Both the position numbers and the translations under genes were made by a program. The notes under the pieces were generated by a model that did not search any database, was not told the DNA's origin, and worked only from the letters and a program-made list of their open reading frames with translations. This document shows, in pieces, positions 9,275 through 17,510 of a DNA stretch of 64,000 nucleotides. How positions within the stretch are numbered: position 1 is the first letter of the stretch; each line of letters starts with the position of its first letter. The stretch covers positions 1,227,119-1,291,118 of the forward strand of contig CP070774.1 of NCBI GenBank assembly GCA_020346125.1. Reading direction: 5' to 3'. Origin of the DNA: Syntrophobacterales bacterium. Lineage in GTDB: Bacteria > Desulfobacterota > BSN033 > WVXP01 > G020346125.

Positions 9275-9832
9275 CTAATTAAACCGGGACATGGCTATTT
9301 GCAACCCTTCGCAGATAAGCGTTTCCACCGATTCGGCCGCACGGCTGATGATTCCCTCCAGCAGGATCTTCTCATCATCGCTAAAGGGTTCCAAGACGTA
9401 ATCGCTGGTATCCTTATATCCTTTGGGTCTTCCAAGCCCGACCTTGATTCGGGAAAATCCTGAACCTGCCAAGAACTCCTGAATTGACTCAATCCCCTTA
9501 TGGCCCCCAGGGCCGCCACCCTGGCTAATCTTTATCCTCCCGAAATCGATATCCACATCATCGTGAATCACGATCAAATCCTGCTCCGATAAATTGAAGA
9601 CCTTCATGATGCGGCCCACTGATAATCCGCTAAGGTTCATGAAGGTCAATGGCTTGGCCACAATGGCCTCGTGCTCCTTGATCAGTCCTCTGCCGAAACG
9701 GGTTTTATACCTCCTCTCCCCCAGGCCGATTCCATTTCTCCTTGCTAATTCATCGATAACCAGAAAACCCGTATTATGTCGGGTGAACCGATATCTCCTC
9801 CCTGGGTTTCCCAAACCAATGATCAAATTCAC
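9275..9832 (-). CDS. pth: peptidyl-tRNA hydrolase
   Basis: Pth releases peptides from prematurely dropped peptidyl-tRNA. At 185 residues it has normal length. The N-terminal LIIGLGNPGRRY, the catalytic histidine in RHNTGF (residue 19), the KPLTFMNLSG strand and the aspartate in VIHDDVDIDFG are all present, as is the GGPGGHKGI loop. The start is GTG, 12 bases after the end of rplY. The genes prs, rplY and pth form a common translation-related string. Confidence 0.95.
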   Translation of the reverse strand: MNLIIGLGNPGRRYRFTRHNTGFLVIDELARRNGIGLGERRYKTRFGRGLIKEHEAIVAKPLTFMNLSGLSVGRIMKVFNLSEQDLIVIHDDVDIDFGRIKISQGGGPGGHKGIESIQEFLAGSGFSRIKVGLGRPKGYKDTSDYVLEPFSDDEKILLEGIISRAAESVETLICEGLQIAMSRFN

Positions 9833-9843
9833 AAAAAGACCTA

Positions 9844-10506
9844 CTATTTGTTGCCCTCCGGCTCCCCCTCGACCTCTTCCGCGCCTTCCTCGGCCTCCTC
9901 TACCTCAGCTATCTCTTCCTCGACCTCCTCTTCAACGACCACCTTCTCTACCGTAGGCGGTACTACGGTAGCAAGGGTGGTAGTGGGATCGACAAGGGCT
10001 TTTCCCTTCTCCAGCTGGATATCGCCGATATGAATTGTATCCCCTATTTCCAGGTGACGTACATCTACCTCTATGTTTTGCGGAATATCCCCGGGAAGAC
10101 ACTCCATCGTAATCTCCCTCGTTATCTGCTCCAGGACCCCCCCCATCTTAACACCTTCGGGTTTCCCCACAAGGACGATGGGCACCTCCACGCTGATCTC
10201 CTCATCCATCACTACTTCGAATAGATCGGCATGGATGCATTGATCCTTAATGGGATCGATCTGTAAATCCCTTACCACTACCACTTTCTGAGCCGCCTTC
10301 TTCCCGTCTTGAATCATCAGATCGATGAGCACGTTCTCTCCCATTTGAATGGTCTTCATCAACTCCTTGGGGTCTATGGTAAGGGGGACCGGGTCCGTCT
10401 TAGGGCCATAACAAATGGCTGGTGCCTGTCCCTTCTGGCGCAGTTTTTTTGATGCCTCCTTCCCAAATTGGGTTCGTAATTTAGCCAAAAGCTTTGGTCT
10501 GGGCAT
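9844..10506 (-). CDS. rplY: 50S ribosomal protein L25 / general stress protein Ctc
   Basis: This 220-residue protein is the long, CTC-type form of ribosomal protein L25, which binds 5S rRNA. The N-terminal L25 domain covers about residues 1-95 (FGKEASKKLRQKGQAPAICYG) and is followed by the beta-rich TL5 C-terminal domain (EEISVEVPIVLVGKPEGVK). The last 30 residues are almost pure Glu, Val and Ala, an acidic tail seen in several long L25 proteins. The ATG at 10506 has AAGGAGG directly upstream, better than the ATG five codons earlier, which itself overlaps that site. The gene lies 19 bases after prs. Confidence 0.93.
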   Translation of the reverse strand: MPRPKLLAKLRTQFGKEASKKLRQKGQAPAICYGPKTDPVPLTIDPKELMKTIQMGENVLIDLMIQDGKKAAQKVVVVRDLQIDPIKDQCIHADLFEVVMDEEISVEVPIVLVGKPEGVKMGGVLEQITREITMECLPGDIPQNIEVDVRHLEIGDTIHIGDIQLEKGKALVDPTTTLATVVPPTVEKVVVEEEVEEEIAEVEEAEEGAEEVEGEPEGNK

Positions 10507-10525
10507 CCTCTCCTCCTTCAAATCC

Positions 10526-11497
10526 TCAAACGAAGAGCGAGCTCACCGATTCATCCAGATGAATCCGCTTAATGGCCTCCGCTAATAAGGGAGCCACGGT
10601 TAAAACCTTCAATTTTTTACATGAGACCGATTCGCCCCTCAAGGGAATGGTGTCGGTAACGATGACCTCCTGCAAGGGAGATTCCATCAGTCTATCTACG
10701 GCCCGTCCGGAGAGGACTGGATGGGTGCAATAGGCATAAACATTTTCGGCACCTTCCTCCTTCAGGGCAAAGGCCGCATTGAATAAGGTTCCCGCGGTAT
10801 CGACCATATCGTCGAGGAGAATCGAGTTCTTCCCCCTTACATCGCCAATAATGTGCATCGCCTTAGCCACGTTGGGAATATCGCGCCGCTTATCGATAAT
10901 CGCCAGGGCGACGTTTAACCTCTTCGCAAAAGCCCGAGCCCTCTCCACGCCTCCCGCGTCGGGGGATACGATCACCAGATCGCGTTGAAATTGCTCCCCC
11001 AGGTAGTCCAATAAGATAGGAGATGCATAGAGATGATCCACGGGTATGTTGAAGAAGCCTTGGATTTGACTGGCGTGGAGCTCTATCGTCAGAATTCGCG
11101 AGGCCCCTGCCGCGGTAATGAGGTCGGCAACCAATTTAGCGCTGATGGGGGCCCTGGGGAGCACCTTCTTATCCTGTCTGGCATAGCCATAATAGGGAAT
11201 CACCGCATTGATCCTCGCGGCCGAGGCCCTCTTCAAGGCATCGATGAGGATTAATAGTTCCATCAAGTGATCGTTCACAGGCGGGCAGGTGGATTGAACG
11301 GCGAAAACGTCCATTCCCCTCACGCTTTCGTTGATCTCCACATTAATCTCCCCATCGCTGAATTTTTTAACCTGAGCTTTTCCCAGGGGAATGCCGAGGT
11401 GTTCACAGATCATTTGGACGAGGGAGACATTGGAACTCCCCGTAAATACGCGCAATTTATTGAAAATGCCCAATCCCCCTTCCCTATCAAACTCCAT
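10526..11497 (-). CDS. prs: ribose-phosphate pyrophosphokinase
   Basis: PRPP synthase transfers pyrophosphate from ATP to ribose 5-phosphate for nucleotide, His and Trp synthesis. At 323 residues it is complete. The motifs [30 protein letters not shown] and [11 protein letters not shown] are seen, as are [19 protein letters not shown] and the PRPP loop [12 protein letters not shown]. The ATG start adds about 12 residues before the usual family start, and an in-frame TTG preceded by a G-rich site (residue 9-10) is an alternative. PRPP from this enzyme would feed pyrE, encoded in the same window. Confidence 0.95.
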   Translation of the reverse strand: MEFDREGGLGIFNKLRVFTGSSNVSLVQMICEHLGIPLGKAQVKKFSDGEINVEINESVRGMDVFAVQSTCPPVNDHLMELLILIDALKRASAARINAVIPYYGYARQDKKVLPRAPISAKLVADLITAAGASRILTIELHASQIQGFFNIPVDHLYASPILLDYLGEQFQRDLVIVSPDAGGVERARAFAKRLNVALAIIDKRRDIPNVAKAMHIIGDVRGKNSILLDDMVDTAGTLFNAAFALKEEGAENVYAYCTHPVLSGRAVDRLMESPLQEVIVTDTIPLRGESVSCKKLKVLTVAPLLAEAIKRIHLDESVSSLFV

Positions 11498-11565
11498 AAA
11501 GCCACCTTACTAATCTCAAGAATGATCGGATCGCTAAACGTGAAAAAGTTATTCTACCCACAATA

Positions 11566-11829
11566 TTACTCCATTCTCCCAATCTCCCTTTCGTACTCGG
11601 CCAGAACTTTGGACTCAATTATCTCCCTCGTTTCGTTATTCAAGGGGTGCGCTATATCCCTGAATGTGCCGTCCTTTCTTTTCTTGCTGGGCATGGCGAC
11701 AAACAACCCGTTATTTCCCTTTATCACCTTCAAATCCCTTACCACGAAGCACCTGTCGATGGTAATCGTTACATATGCCTTTAGCTTCTCTTCATCAACG
11801 GGAAAAACCCTCACTTCTGTAACTTCCAT
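11566..11829 (-). CDS. spoVG: SpoVG family RNA/DNA-binding regulator
   Basis: SpoVG is a small nucleic-acid-binding protein known from spore formers and spirochaetes but also common in Desulfobacterota. The 87 residues start [19 protein letters not shown] and contain [19 protein letters not shown] and the conserved [23 protein letters not shown] is a strong ribosome binding site. It lies between ispE and prs, a neighbourhood found in other bacteria. The regulatory target here is unknown. Confidence 0.93.
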   Translation of the reverse strand: MEVTEVRVFPVDEEKLKAYVTITIDRCFVVRDLKVIKGNNGLFVAMPSKKRKDGTFRDIAHPLNNETREIIESKVLAEYEREIGRME

Positions 11830-11853
11830 GTTCGCCCCCTTTGTATGAGGATA

Positions 11854-12717
11854 TTAAATGCATTTGGCCAGATAAACCGCCCACCTCCTTTCCCCGTATT
11901 TGGAATTCAATTTTCGATAAGCGTTTTCAGCTCTCCTTTTATGGGAAAAGAGCCCGAAAACTATCGGGCCACTTCCCGTCATCAACGAGCCCAGAGCACC
12001 TTGTGAAAGCAGATCCCCCTTAATCCCATCAATTTCTGGATATGCCGCAATGGTAACGCTCTCCAGATCATTGTGCAGGATACGGGTAAGGTGGCCGATA
12101 TCATTGAAAAATAAAGGAAGTTTAATATGGATAGGCCTCTTTGTCAACTCAAAATTTAATCCTTCATAGGCCCATCGGGTGGATACCTCCCAGCCGGGAT
12201 TGACCAATACAAGCCAGATAGAGGAAGGGATTTCCACGGGTTCAAGCTTTTCCCCAATACCGGTAGCAATTGCCGTCTTCTCAAGGATGAAAAAGGGAAT
12301 ATCAGCGCCGATCCCAGCCCCTATCGCCATGAGCCGCTCCTTGGAGAAATTGAGTTTCAAGATCCCGTTCAACCCCATCAATGTACTAGCCGCGTTGCTC
12401 GATCCACCACCGAGACCTGATGAGATGGGAACTTTCTTCTGAATGTGGAGATCAATTCCAATTCTGGCCTCCGCCGCCTCTAAGAGGGATGAGGCCGCTC
12501 GATAGGCAAGGTTTCCCTCTTTAACCGGAAGGCGAGGTGAATCGGTGCTGACCGATATCCCCTGTTCTCCCTTTAACGATATTCTCAACGTATCGCATAG
12601 ACTGATCCTCTGTAATATTGTCCTAATCTCATGATATCCATCTCCGCGCTTCTTGAGGACCTCAAGCCTCAAGTTCACTTTCGCTGGGGAGAGGAGTTCT
12701 ATAGAAGGGAGGGACAC
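11854..12717 (-). CDS. ispE: 4-diphosphocytidyl-2-C-methyl-D-erythritol kinase
   Basis: IspE is the GHMP kinase of the MEP isoprenoid pathway. The 287 residues begin at a GTG with AAGAGGAG upstream. The ATP loop PISSGLGGGSSNAASTL is clear, with SPAKVNLRLEV near the start and MTGSGPIVFGLF near the end. A second MEP gene, ispG, occurs at 28.9 kb, so isoprenoids are made by the MEP route. It is the first gene of the ispE-spoVG-prs-rplY-pth string. Confidence 0.95.
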   Translation of the reverse strand: MSLPSIELLSPAKVNLRLEVLKKRGDGYHEIRTILQRISLCDTLRISLKGEQGISVSTDSPRLPVKEGNLAYRAASSLLEAAEARIGIDLHIQKKVPISSGLGGGSSNAASTLMGLNGILKLNFSKERLMAIGAGIGADIPFFILEKTAIATGIGEKLEPVEIPSSIWLVLVNPGWEVSTRWAYEGLNFELTKRPIHIKLPLFFNDIGHLTRILHNDLESVTIAAYPEIDGIKGDLLSQGALGSLMTGSGPIVFGLFSHKRRAENAYRKLNSKYGERRWAVYLAKCI

Positions 12718-12816
12718 GTCTCCTCTTACCTCATTGCGTAGCTCTTCCTATGCGACATCCATTTTTTCCATCGATGGGGAAAAAGAGAGGGATCTCGGGG
12801 GAAAAATGTATGGCGT

Positions 12817-13281
12817 TTATTGGGATTCAATTGGCCCTACCCTCACCTCCACTTTCGCCCTCTCCATACCAGTGGGCAGAATAGTGATCACACACCCCCA
12901 TCCCGGTTTGTTAAAGGTTAGCAGGGCATCATCCCTTTCAAAATTGCTGACTAATCTCCAGCCATGAATAACCATATTTTCTTTAAAGAATTGGGCCAAC
13001 TCCCCCAGCTTTGCCTTTCCCGCGTAGACCAAAATGCCCGCCTTAATCGCTTCCGATTCGTAGATAAATGATTCCTTCTTCTCAATCCCAAGGGAACGGG
13101 GGATGGGGACGTCTTCGAAACGATACGTACCAGCGGGTGTTGGAATCATCTCGCTTCTCTTAGCCTCAGGGGTTTGGGCGCATCCAATCACCGTTGCCAG
13201 CACCAAGGTCCCGGCCAATGCGACATACCAACAACCCTTTGGACAAGATTCCACCTTCGTCACTTTTAGCCAAGAATTCAT
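12817..13281 (-). CDS. predicted lipoprotein, unknown function
   Basis: This is a 154-residue protein with an N-terminal hydrophobic stretch (residues about 18-33) ending in the lipobox-like VIGC, so Cys34 would be lipidated and the protein anchored in a membrane. The mature part has IPTPAGTYRFEDVPIPRSLG, KESFIYESEAIKAGILVYAG and GWRLVSNFERDDALLTF, giving an alpha-beta pattern like small outer-membrane-associated lipoproteins of Desulfobacterota. I chose the inner ATG because a G-rich site precedes it and it yields a compact signal peptide. Two extra cysteines precede the hydrophobic segment. It stands alone with about 100 bases to ispE. No function is assigned. Confidence 0.75.
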   Translation of the reverse strand: MNSWLKVTKVESCPKGCWYVALAGTLVLATVIGCAQTPEAKRSEMIPTPAGTYRFEDVPIPRSLGIEKKESFIYESEAIKAGILVYAGKAKLGELAQFFKENMVIHGWRLVSNFERDDALLTFNKPGWGCVITILPTGMERAKVEVRVGPIESQ

Positions 13282-13618
13282 CGTCGTACCCCCAACTAAG
13301 TTAATGGAAAACAACCACTGAAATATTGAACTATATATAGGAAATCACGAAATCTTTCAAGGTTTTATTGTGAGAACTCTCCTAAGTTTCTGGAGAACAA
13401 CGACTATCGACGACCGTCATATAGTATGCGAGGGCAAACAGAACCGGGGACCCACATAAATATTTTTGTATGGGAAGGGATACAGGAAAATTCCAAATAC
13501 TAATATCTCAGGTATAAACAATATCAAATGACCAAAACGTTTAGGATTTAGTTAGTTGAATTGAGGATGTGGAGCGACGCGACTTTAGGATTTAATCCTC
13601 GTCTCGAATGCAAAGGGT
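13282..13618. other. AT-rich intergenic region, no gene seen
   Basis: This 337-base gap lies between the lipoprotein start and the ferredoxin stop. It holds two copies of TTTAGGATTTA (about 13540 and 13584) and a short palindrome AGGATTTAATCCT near 13587. The latter could form a weak hairpin at the end of the ferredoxin transcript. The AT-rich segment near 13330 may carry the lipoprotein promoter on the minus strand. I see no open frame with a coding look. Confidence 0.4.
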
Positions 13619-13801
13619 TTAATCATCAACCATTGCGATGGCACTGACGGGGCACTGGTCTTCACAGGCCCCACATTCGATACATTCCTCCAGATCTATC
13701 GCTTCTGGCATTTCATTTATCCATTGATAAACGTCGCTTGGGCAAATCTCAACGCAAACGCCACAGCCGTTGCAAGCCTCCTTATCGAGTTCCGGATGCA
13801 T
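13619..13801 (-). CDS. small 2[4Fe-4S] ferredoxin
   Basis: The 60-residue product carries two four-cysteine clusters: CNGCGVCVEICPSD, and CIECGACEDQCPVSA. This is the classical bacterial 2[4Fe-4S] ferredoxin pattern, a low-potential electron carrier in the cytosol. The ATG at 13801 begins MHPELDKEACNGCG, a normal distance before the first cluster. A GTG at 13843 would add 14 residues and neither start has a strong ribosome binding site. The gene is followed upstream by the NifU-like gene on the same strand, which suggests an iron-sulfur context. Its redox partner is unknown. Confidence 0.88.
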   Translation of the reverse strand: MHPELDKEACNGCGVCVEICPSDVYQWINEMPEAIDLEECIECGACEDQCPVSAIAMVDD

Positions 13802-13876
13802 GGAGCGTCTCTTCAACGAGCGAAACGGGTAAATCGGTTCCACAAAAATCCCGGGATAAAAAGCATACCCGACGGG

Positions 13877-14095
13877 CTAAATGGTCTCTACTCCCTTTAC
13901 CTCGGGGACTTCTTGTTTTAATACCCGTTCCACGCCCATCTTGAGGGTCATCTGTGACATCGGACAGTCACCGCAGGCACCGGTCAGCTTAACCCTCACC
14001 ACTCCTTCTCGGATATCGATCAACTCGATATCGCCTCCGTCGGCTTGCAGGGCCGGCCTGATCTTCTGCAAGGCCTTTTCCACGTCTTCCCTCAT
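13877..14095 (-). CDS. NifU C-terminal-domain iron-sulfur scaffold protein
   Basis: This is a 72-residue protein made only of the NifU C-terminal (Nfu) domain. It has the expected KIRPALQADGGDIELIDI and the CxxC of GACGDCPMSQMTL that carries a transferable [4Fe-4S] cluster. GGAGGAGG precedes the ATG. It lies between trxB and the ferredoxin gene on the same strand, so it may mature the ferredoxin cluster. Stand-alone Nfu domains of this size are common. Confidence 0.92.
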   Translation of the reverse strand: MREDVEKALQKIRPALQADGGDIELIDIREGVVRVKLTGACGDCPMSQMTLKMGVERVLKQEVPEVKGVETI

Positions 14096-14225
14096 CTTGC
14101 CTCCTCCCTGTATTCGCGTTCAGCCCCTTCTCCCTTTGTATTGCCTAAGCCTAATCGACCGGGATTTTCTTCTTTAAAGCTTCAGGTACTCTTTATCAAA
14201 GTATATCGAGATGAGGGGGATGAGT

Positions 14226-15194
14226 TCAAGTGTTTTCCCGCTCCTCCAGGTACTTTTCCACCGCGAAGGCAGCCGTCGCCCCATCCCCCACAGCTGTTGC
14301 CACCTGCCTCAGCATTTTTTTTCGGGCATCTCCCGCCGCGAAAATGCCATCTACCGATGTTTGGAGGTTGTTTTCGTCGACGAGTATATATCCACTTTCA
14401 TCCAATTCGACCACGCCCCTGAGAAATGCCGTCTTGGGCTCAATCCCGACGAACATAAAGACACCTTCCGTTGGGACCTCGCTCACCTCACCAGAGGTGA
14501 CGTTTTTTACGAGGATGCTCTCCACAGTTTGATTCCCCTTAATCTCCTCGACAACGGAATTCCAGAGAAAATTGATCTTGGGGTTCGAAAAGGCCCTCTC
14601 CTGATAGATCTTCGTAGCCCTCAGGGCATCCCTCCTATGGATAATGGTAATTTCCTTTGCGAATTTGGTTAAGAAGAGCGCCTCCGTCAATGCAGAATCC
14701 CCTCCTCCCACGACTACGATCTTGTTATCCTTGAAGAATGCCCCATCGCACGTCGCGCAGTAAGAAACCCCACGCCCCGTAAATTTGGCTTCCCCGGGAA
14801 TGCCCAGTTTCCGGTATTCCGTCCCCGTGCAGATGATGATGGCCTCCGCTCGATACTCTCTATCAACCGTCTTTACTAGTTTCTCGCCGCTCGTCAATTC
14901 GAGGCCGATTACCTCCCCCATTTCCGTCATCAGACCGAACCGTTTGGCGTGCTCCTCCATGATGGCGGTCAAATCTGCCCCGGAAATCCCTTGCGGAAAA
15001 CCCGGGTAATTCTCGACAATATCCGTGGTCATCATCTGCCCGCCCACGCTTATCCCCTCTAAAAGGAGGGTATTGAGCCTTGCCCGAGATGCATAGAGTC
15101 CTGCCGTTAAACCCGCGGGTCCCCCCCCGACAATGACGACATCATAGATTTCTCCACCGCGGTTTTTTTCGGATTTGGTTAATGTCCGGCTCAT
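14226..15194 (-). CDS. trxB: thioredoxin-disulfide reductase
   Basis: This FAD/NADPH enzyme reduces thioredoxin. From the ATG at 15194, preceded by GAAAGGAGAAGG, the protein has 322 residues. The FAD motif GGGPAGLTAGLYASRA, the redox-active CATC in SYCATCDGAFF, the NADPH motif VVGGGDSALTEALFL and GIFAAGDARKK are all present. No thioredoxin gene is adjacent. The N-terminal 15 residues before YDVVIVGGG are somewhat longer than usual. Confidence 0.95.
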   Translation of the reverse strand: MSRTLTKSEKNRGGEIYDVVIVGGGPAGLTAGLYASRARLNTLLLEGISVGGQMMTTDIVENYPGFPQGISGADLTAIMEEHAKRFGLMTEMGEVIGLELTSGEKLVKTVDREYRAEAIIICTGTEYRKLGIPGEAKFTGRGVSYCATCDGAFFKDNKIVVVGGGDSALTEALFLTKFAKEITIIHRRDALRATKIYQERAFSNPKINFLWNSVVEEIKGNQTVESILVKNVTSGEVSEVPTEGVFMFVGIEPKTAFLRGVVELDESGYILVDENNLQTSVDGIFAAGDARKKMLRQVATAVGDGATAAFAVEKYLEERENT

Positions 15195-15365
15195 TCCTTC
15201 TCCTTTCTTCAAAATCCTCTCGCTGAACTACAAAGAAATTTATATGGTATTTATCAGAACGTGTCAAATCGAATCCAGCTGCAGTTTCCGAGAACGCTGT
15301 TGTCTTCGTATGCAATCTGCCGACGAGGGTGATTCAGAAGGGGAAATCCAAAACATACTTCTCCC

Positions 15366-16010
15366 CTACCCTGCCTACTGTTTACCCTTTAGCCTTTAGC
15401 CTCCAACCTCAGGCATTACCCAGACCGCAACACTGTTATTCGACTGCATCACCGCAGAACCATAGTACAAATTGCCTTTAATCTCTCCATTTGAACATTG
15501 AACTTTGACATTGACTCTCGTGTTCGTGATGATTAGGACCGAAGACGGCGGACGGCAGACCGCGTTAGAGGATCGTGTTCGTGATCGCATGTTCCATGCT
15601 CGTGATATGTGTCCGTGCTCGGGGTTCGGACCTCGTCATTTGTCATTTGAACTTTCCATTCTTAACCAATTTAACCAATTAAACGAATGAAACCAAGCAA
15701 CTAATTCACTTATGTCATTTGATATTTGAAATTTTGCCTTCCGCCTCTAACCTTTGACCTCTGCCTCAAGCTTAACCTCAACCTGCTTTTTCTTACTGCC
15801 TACTCCTTACTCCCTACTCCTTACCCTATCCTCTCTGCCTTAACATCTTAATTCTTCACTCTCCATTCTTCATTCTCAATTATCAATTCTTACTCCTTCC
15901 CCTCAACCCTTACTTCTTCACTCTTAATTCTCAATTCTTCAGTCCCCATTCTCCCCTCAACCTTAACCATAACCTTAGCCTCTCTTCTCCCTCCTCTCAA
16001 CCTCGGCCCC
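15366..16010 (+). repeat. composite degenerate short-unit repeat array R1
   Basis: This fills most of the 923-base gap between trxB and ndk. Blocks of different tandem units follow one another: octamer-like ACCGCAG words (15420-15462), GAACATT-GAACTTT-GACATTG (15493-15513), TCGTGAT words (15518-15530 and about 15572-15620), GACGGCG-GACGGCA-GACCGCG (15544-15564), GTCATTT (about 15636-15652), a 9-mer TAACCAATT run (15663-15698), CCTCTAA (about 15745-15775), TACTCCT (15795-15835) and CTTAATT (15847-15960). The second half has very few G residues on the plus strand. No credible gene is seen. The part 15782-15986 matches array R2 in word order. Confidence 0.85.
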
Positions 16011-16037
16011 TGCCCCTGAGGGCAACAGAAGGATAAC

Positions 16038-16067
16038 TTGACAAGGCCAGTTGCTCCAATGTACATT
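16038..16067 (+). promoter_or_regulatory. probable sigma-70 promoter of ndk
   Basis: TTGACA at 16038-16043 is followed after 18 bp by TACATT at 16062-16067, four of six consensus bases. The site lies about 50 bases before the ndk ATG at 16118 and directly after the end of array R1. Confidence 0.6.
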
Positions 16068-16117
16068 CTCCTCGTCCGATCTCTTGAAATTTCCCTCAAG
16101 CATTCTCGGAGGTAGCT

Positions 16118-16534
16118 ATGGAAAGGACATTGTCCATCATCAAGCCGGACGGAGTTGAACGGGGGTTAATCGGCGAAGTGATCAAGAGGTTCGAGGATAA
16201 CGGCTTGAAGGTGATTGCCATGAAGATGGTGAAGATGTCCAAGGAGGAAGCAGAGGGGTTTTACCACGTTCATCGGGGAAAAGCATTCTTTGAGAGCCTC
16301 ACCACATTCATGTCTTCAGGCCCAACCGTGGTCATGGTCTTGGAAGGGGATAACGCAATCCAGAGGGCGAGGGATTTGATGGGGGCCACCAACCCTCAGG
16401 AGGCAGCCGAGGGGACCCTCCGAAGGCAGTTCGGGTCGAATATCGAAAGTAATACCGTTCACGGGTCCGATGGCCCCGATACAGCGACATTCGAAATCGA
16501 CTATTTCTCTAATGACCTTGAAATAAGCCGATGA
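16118..16534 (+). CDS. ndk: nucleoside diphosphate kinase
   Basis: Ndk balances nucleoside triphosphate pools by phosphate exchange through a phosphohistidine. The 138 residues start MERTLSIIKPDGVERG and contain the catalytic histidine in NTVHGSDGPD and the ATNPQEAAEGTLRRQFG segment. CGGAGG is a good ribosome binding site. The gene has its own promoter and is not closely linked to the next one. Confidence 0.96.
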   Translation: MERTLSIIKPDGVERGLIGEVIKRFEDNGLKVIAMKMVKMSKEEAEGFYHVHRGKAFFESLTTFMSSGPTVVMVLEGDNAIQRARDLMGATNPQEAAEGTLRRQFGSNIESNTVHGSDGPDTATFEIDYFSNDLEISR

Positions 16535-16632
16535 AGGACTTCGTATAGAGAACTCTGAATAACTGGAAAAAGGAGCTCTGAGCGCAAAATTATAGTGAAT
16601 TGAATGAGATTTTGTACTGCTCTAACTGTATG

Positions 16633-16667
16633 ACTGCAGCACTGCGACACCGCAGAACCGCAGCACC
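16633..16667 (+). repeat. octamer repeat block ACYGCAGC
   Basis: Four octamers stand in tandem: ACTGCAGC, ACTGCGAC, ACCGCAGA and ACCGCAGC, ending ACC. The same unit recurs at 50.57-50.63, 56.27-56.33, 59.44-59.48 and 63.49-63.52 kb, always in this orientation. It lies between ndk and the phosphorylase gene and has no coding potential of note. Confidence 0.75.
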
Positions 16668-16715
16668 AATCTTTGAGCGGCGAGGAGCGACTTTTTCATA
16701 GCTTTCTATCGGGGT

Positions 16716-16744
16716 TTGACACATACCGAAAGATCCCTTAGCAT
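16716..16744 (+). promoter_or_regulatory. probable promoter of the MTA/MTI salvage operon
   Basis: TTGACA at 16716-16721 is followed after 17 bp by TAGCAT at 16739-16744 (four of six). A short hairpin with a GGGGA/TCCCC stem lies in the leader at about 16750-16768, before the ATG at 16809. Confidence 0.45.
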
Positions 16745-16808
16745 AAAAAGGGGAGGACTTCTTCCCCTCCGAGATGCGAATACAGTATTCCTTCACTGGA
16801 GAATATAG

Positions 16809-17510
16809 ATGGCGAAGACGGGGGTCATTGCTGGGACGGCCTTTCGGCGGATATGCCTCTCAGAGAATGCGAATCCGTTGGAGGTTTCAACCCGTTTCGG
16901 TAAGACGACTGTTTTGGAGTCCGATGATATCGTCTTTTTACCTCGACACGGGATGGAAGATAATATCCCTCCGCATCGAATCAATCACCGGGTTAACCTC
17001 AGTGCTTTCAAGGAATTGGGGATACCCAGGATTATTGGGGTCAACTCCGTGGGTAGTCTCAAGGCCCAGATTCCCCCAAAAACCATCCTCATCCCCCATG
17101 ATTATATCAACCTCTGGGGGATTCAAACCCTCTTTGACCACGAAATTCACCACATCACCCCGGGATTGGATGAAGATTTTCGCCAGCTCATCCTGAGGGT
17201 AGCAAAACGAAGAAGGATCGAGGTAACCGGCGGAGGTATCTATATTCAAACCACGGGGCCACGACTGGAAACCCGTGCCGAGATTCAACTGTTAAGACAC
17301 TTCGGTGACGTAGTTGGCATGACCATGGGAAATGAGGCTACCTTGTCCGAGGAGCTCTCCATTCCCTACGCAAGCATCTGCTCCGTTGACAACTATTGTC
17401 ATGGGATTTCCAAATCCCCCCTTGCAGCCGAGGAGATTCTTCGAAACGCACGGAGTAATATGGAGAAGGTAAAGAGACTTGTACTGGCTACTATAGAGGA
17501 GGTAACGTGA
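16809..17510 (+). CDS. PNP/MTAP family nucleoside phosphorylase, probably S-methyl-5'-thioinosine phosphorylase
   Basis: This 233-residue protein belongs to the trimeric PNP/MTA phosphorylase family that cleaves nucleosides with phosphate. Motifs are FLPRHGMEDNIPPHRINHR, GVNSVGSL, YIQTTGPRLETRAEIQL and VGMTMGNEATLSEEL. The purine-binding segment reads SVDNYCHGI, with Asn where true MTA phosphorylases have Asp to bind the 6-amino group. That favours 6-oxopurine substrates such as methylthioinosine. The next gene, overlapping by four bases (GTGA), is an MTA/SAH deaminase that would make exactly that substrate. Specificity is inference from this residue and the pairing. Guanosine or inosine phosphorylase is the alternative. 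Confidence 0.8.
   Translation: MAKTGVIAGTAFRRICLSENANPLEVSTRFGKTTVLESDDIVFLPRHGMEDNIPPHRINHRVNLSAFKELGIPRIIGVNSVGSLKAQIPPKTILIPHDYINLWGIQTLFDHEIHHITPGLDEDFRQLILRVAKRRRIEVTGGGIYIQTTGPRLETRAEIQLLRHFGDVVGMTMGNEATLSEELSIPYASICSVDNYCHGISKSPLAAEEILRNARSNMEKVKRLVLATIEEVT

Noticed and set aside
9844..9950. Repeat array within the end of rplY
   Set aside because: The C/T-rich sequence is explained by the Glu/Val-rich acidic tail usual in long L25 proteins; the period-7 pattern is absent.
15366..16010. CRISPR array
   Set aside because: Units are 6-9 bp, contiguous and degenerate; there are no 25-35 bp repeats with unique spacers and no cas genes.
15890..16099. Minus-strand frame ending in TEELRIKSEEVRVEGKE
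   Set aside because: It is a translation of the heptamer array R1, with no ribosome binding site and no non-repeat domain; the same happens at 59137-59337. Only in recG is the array embedded in a real gene.
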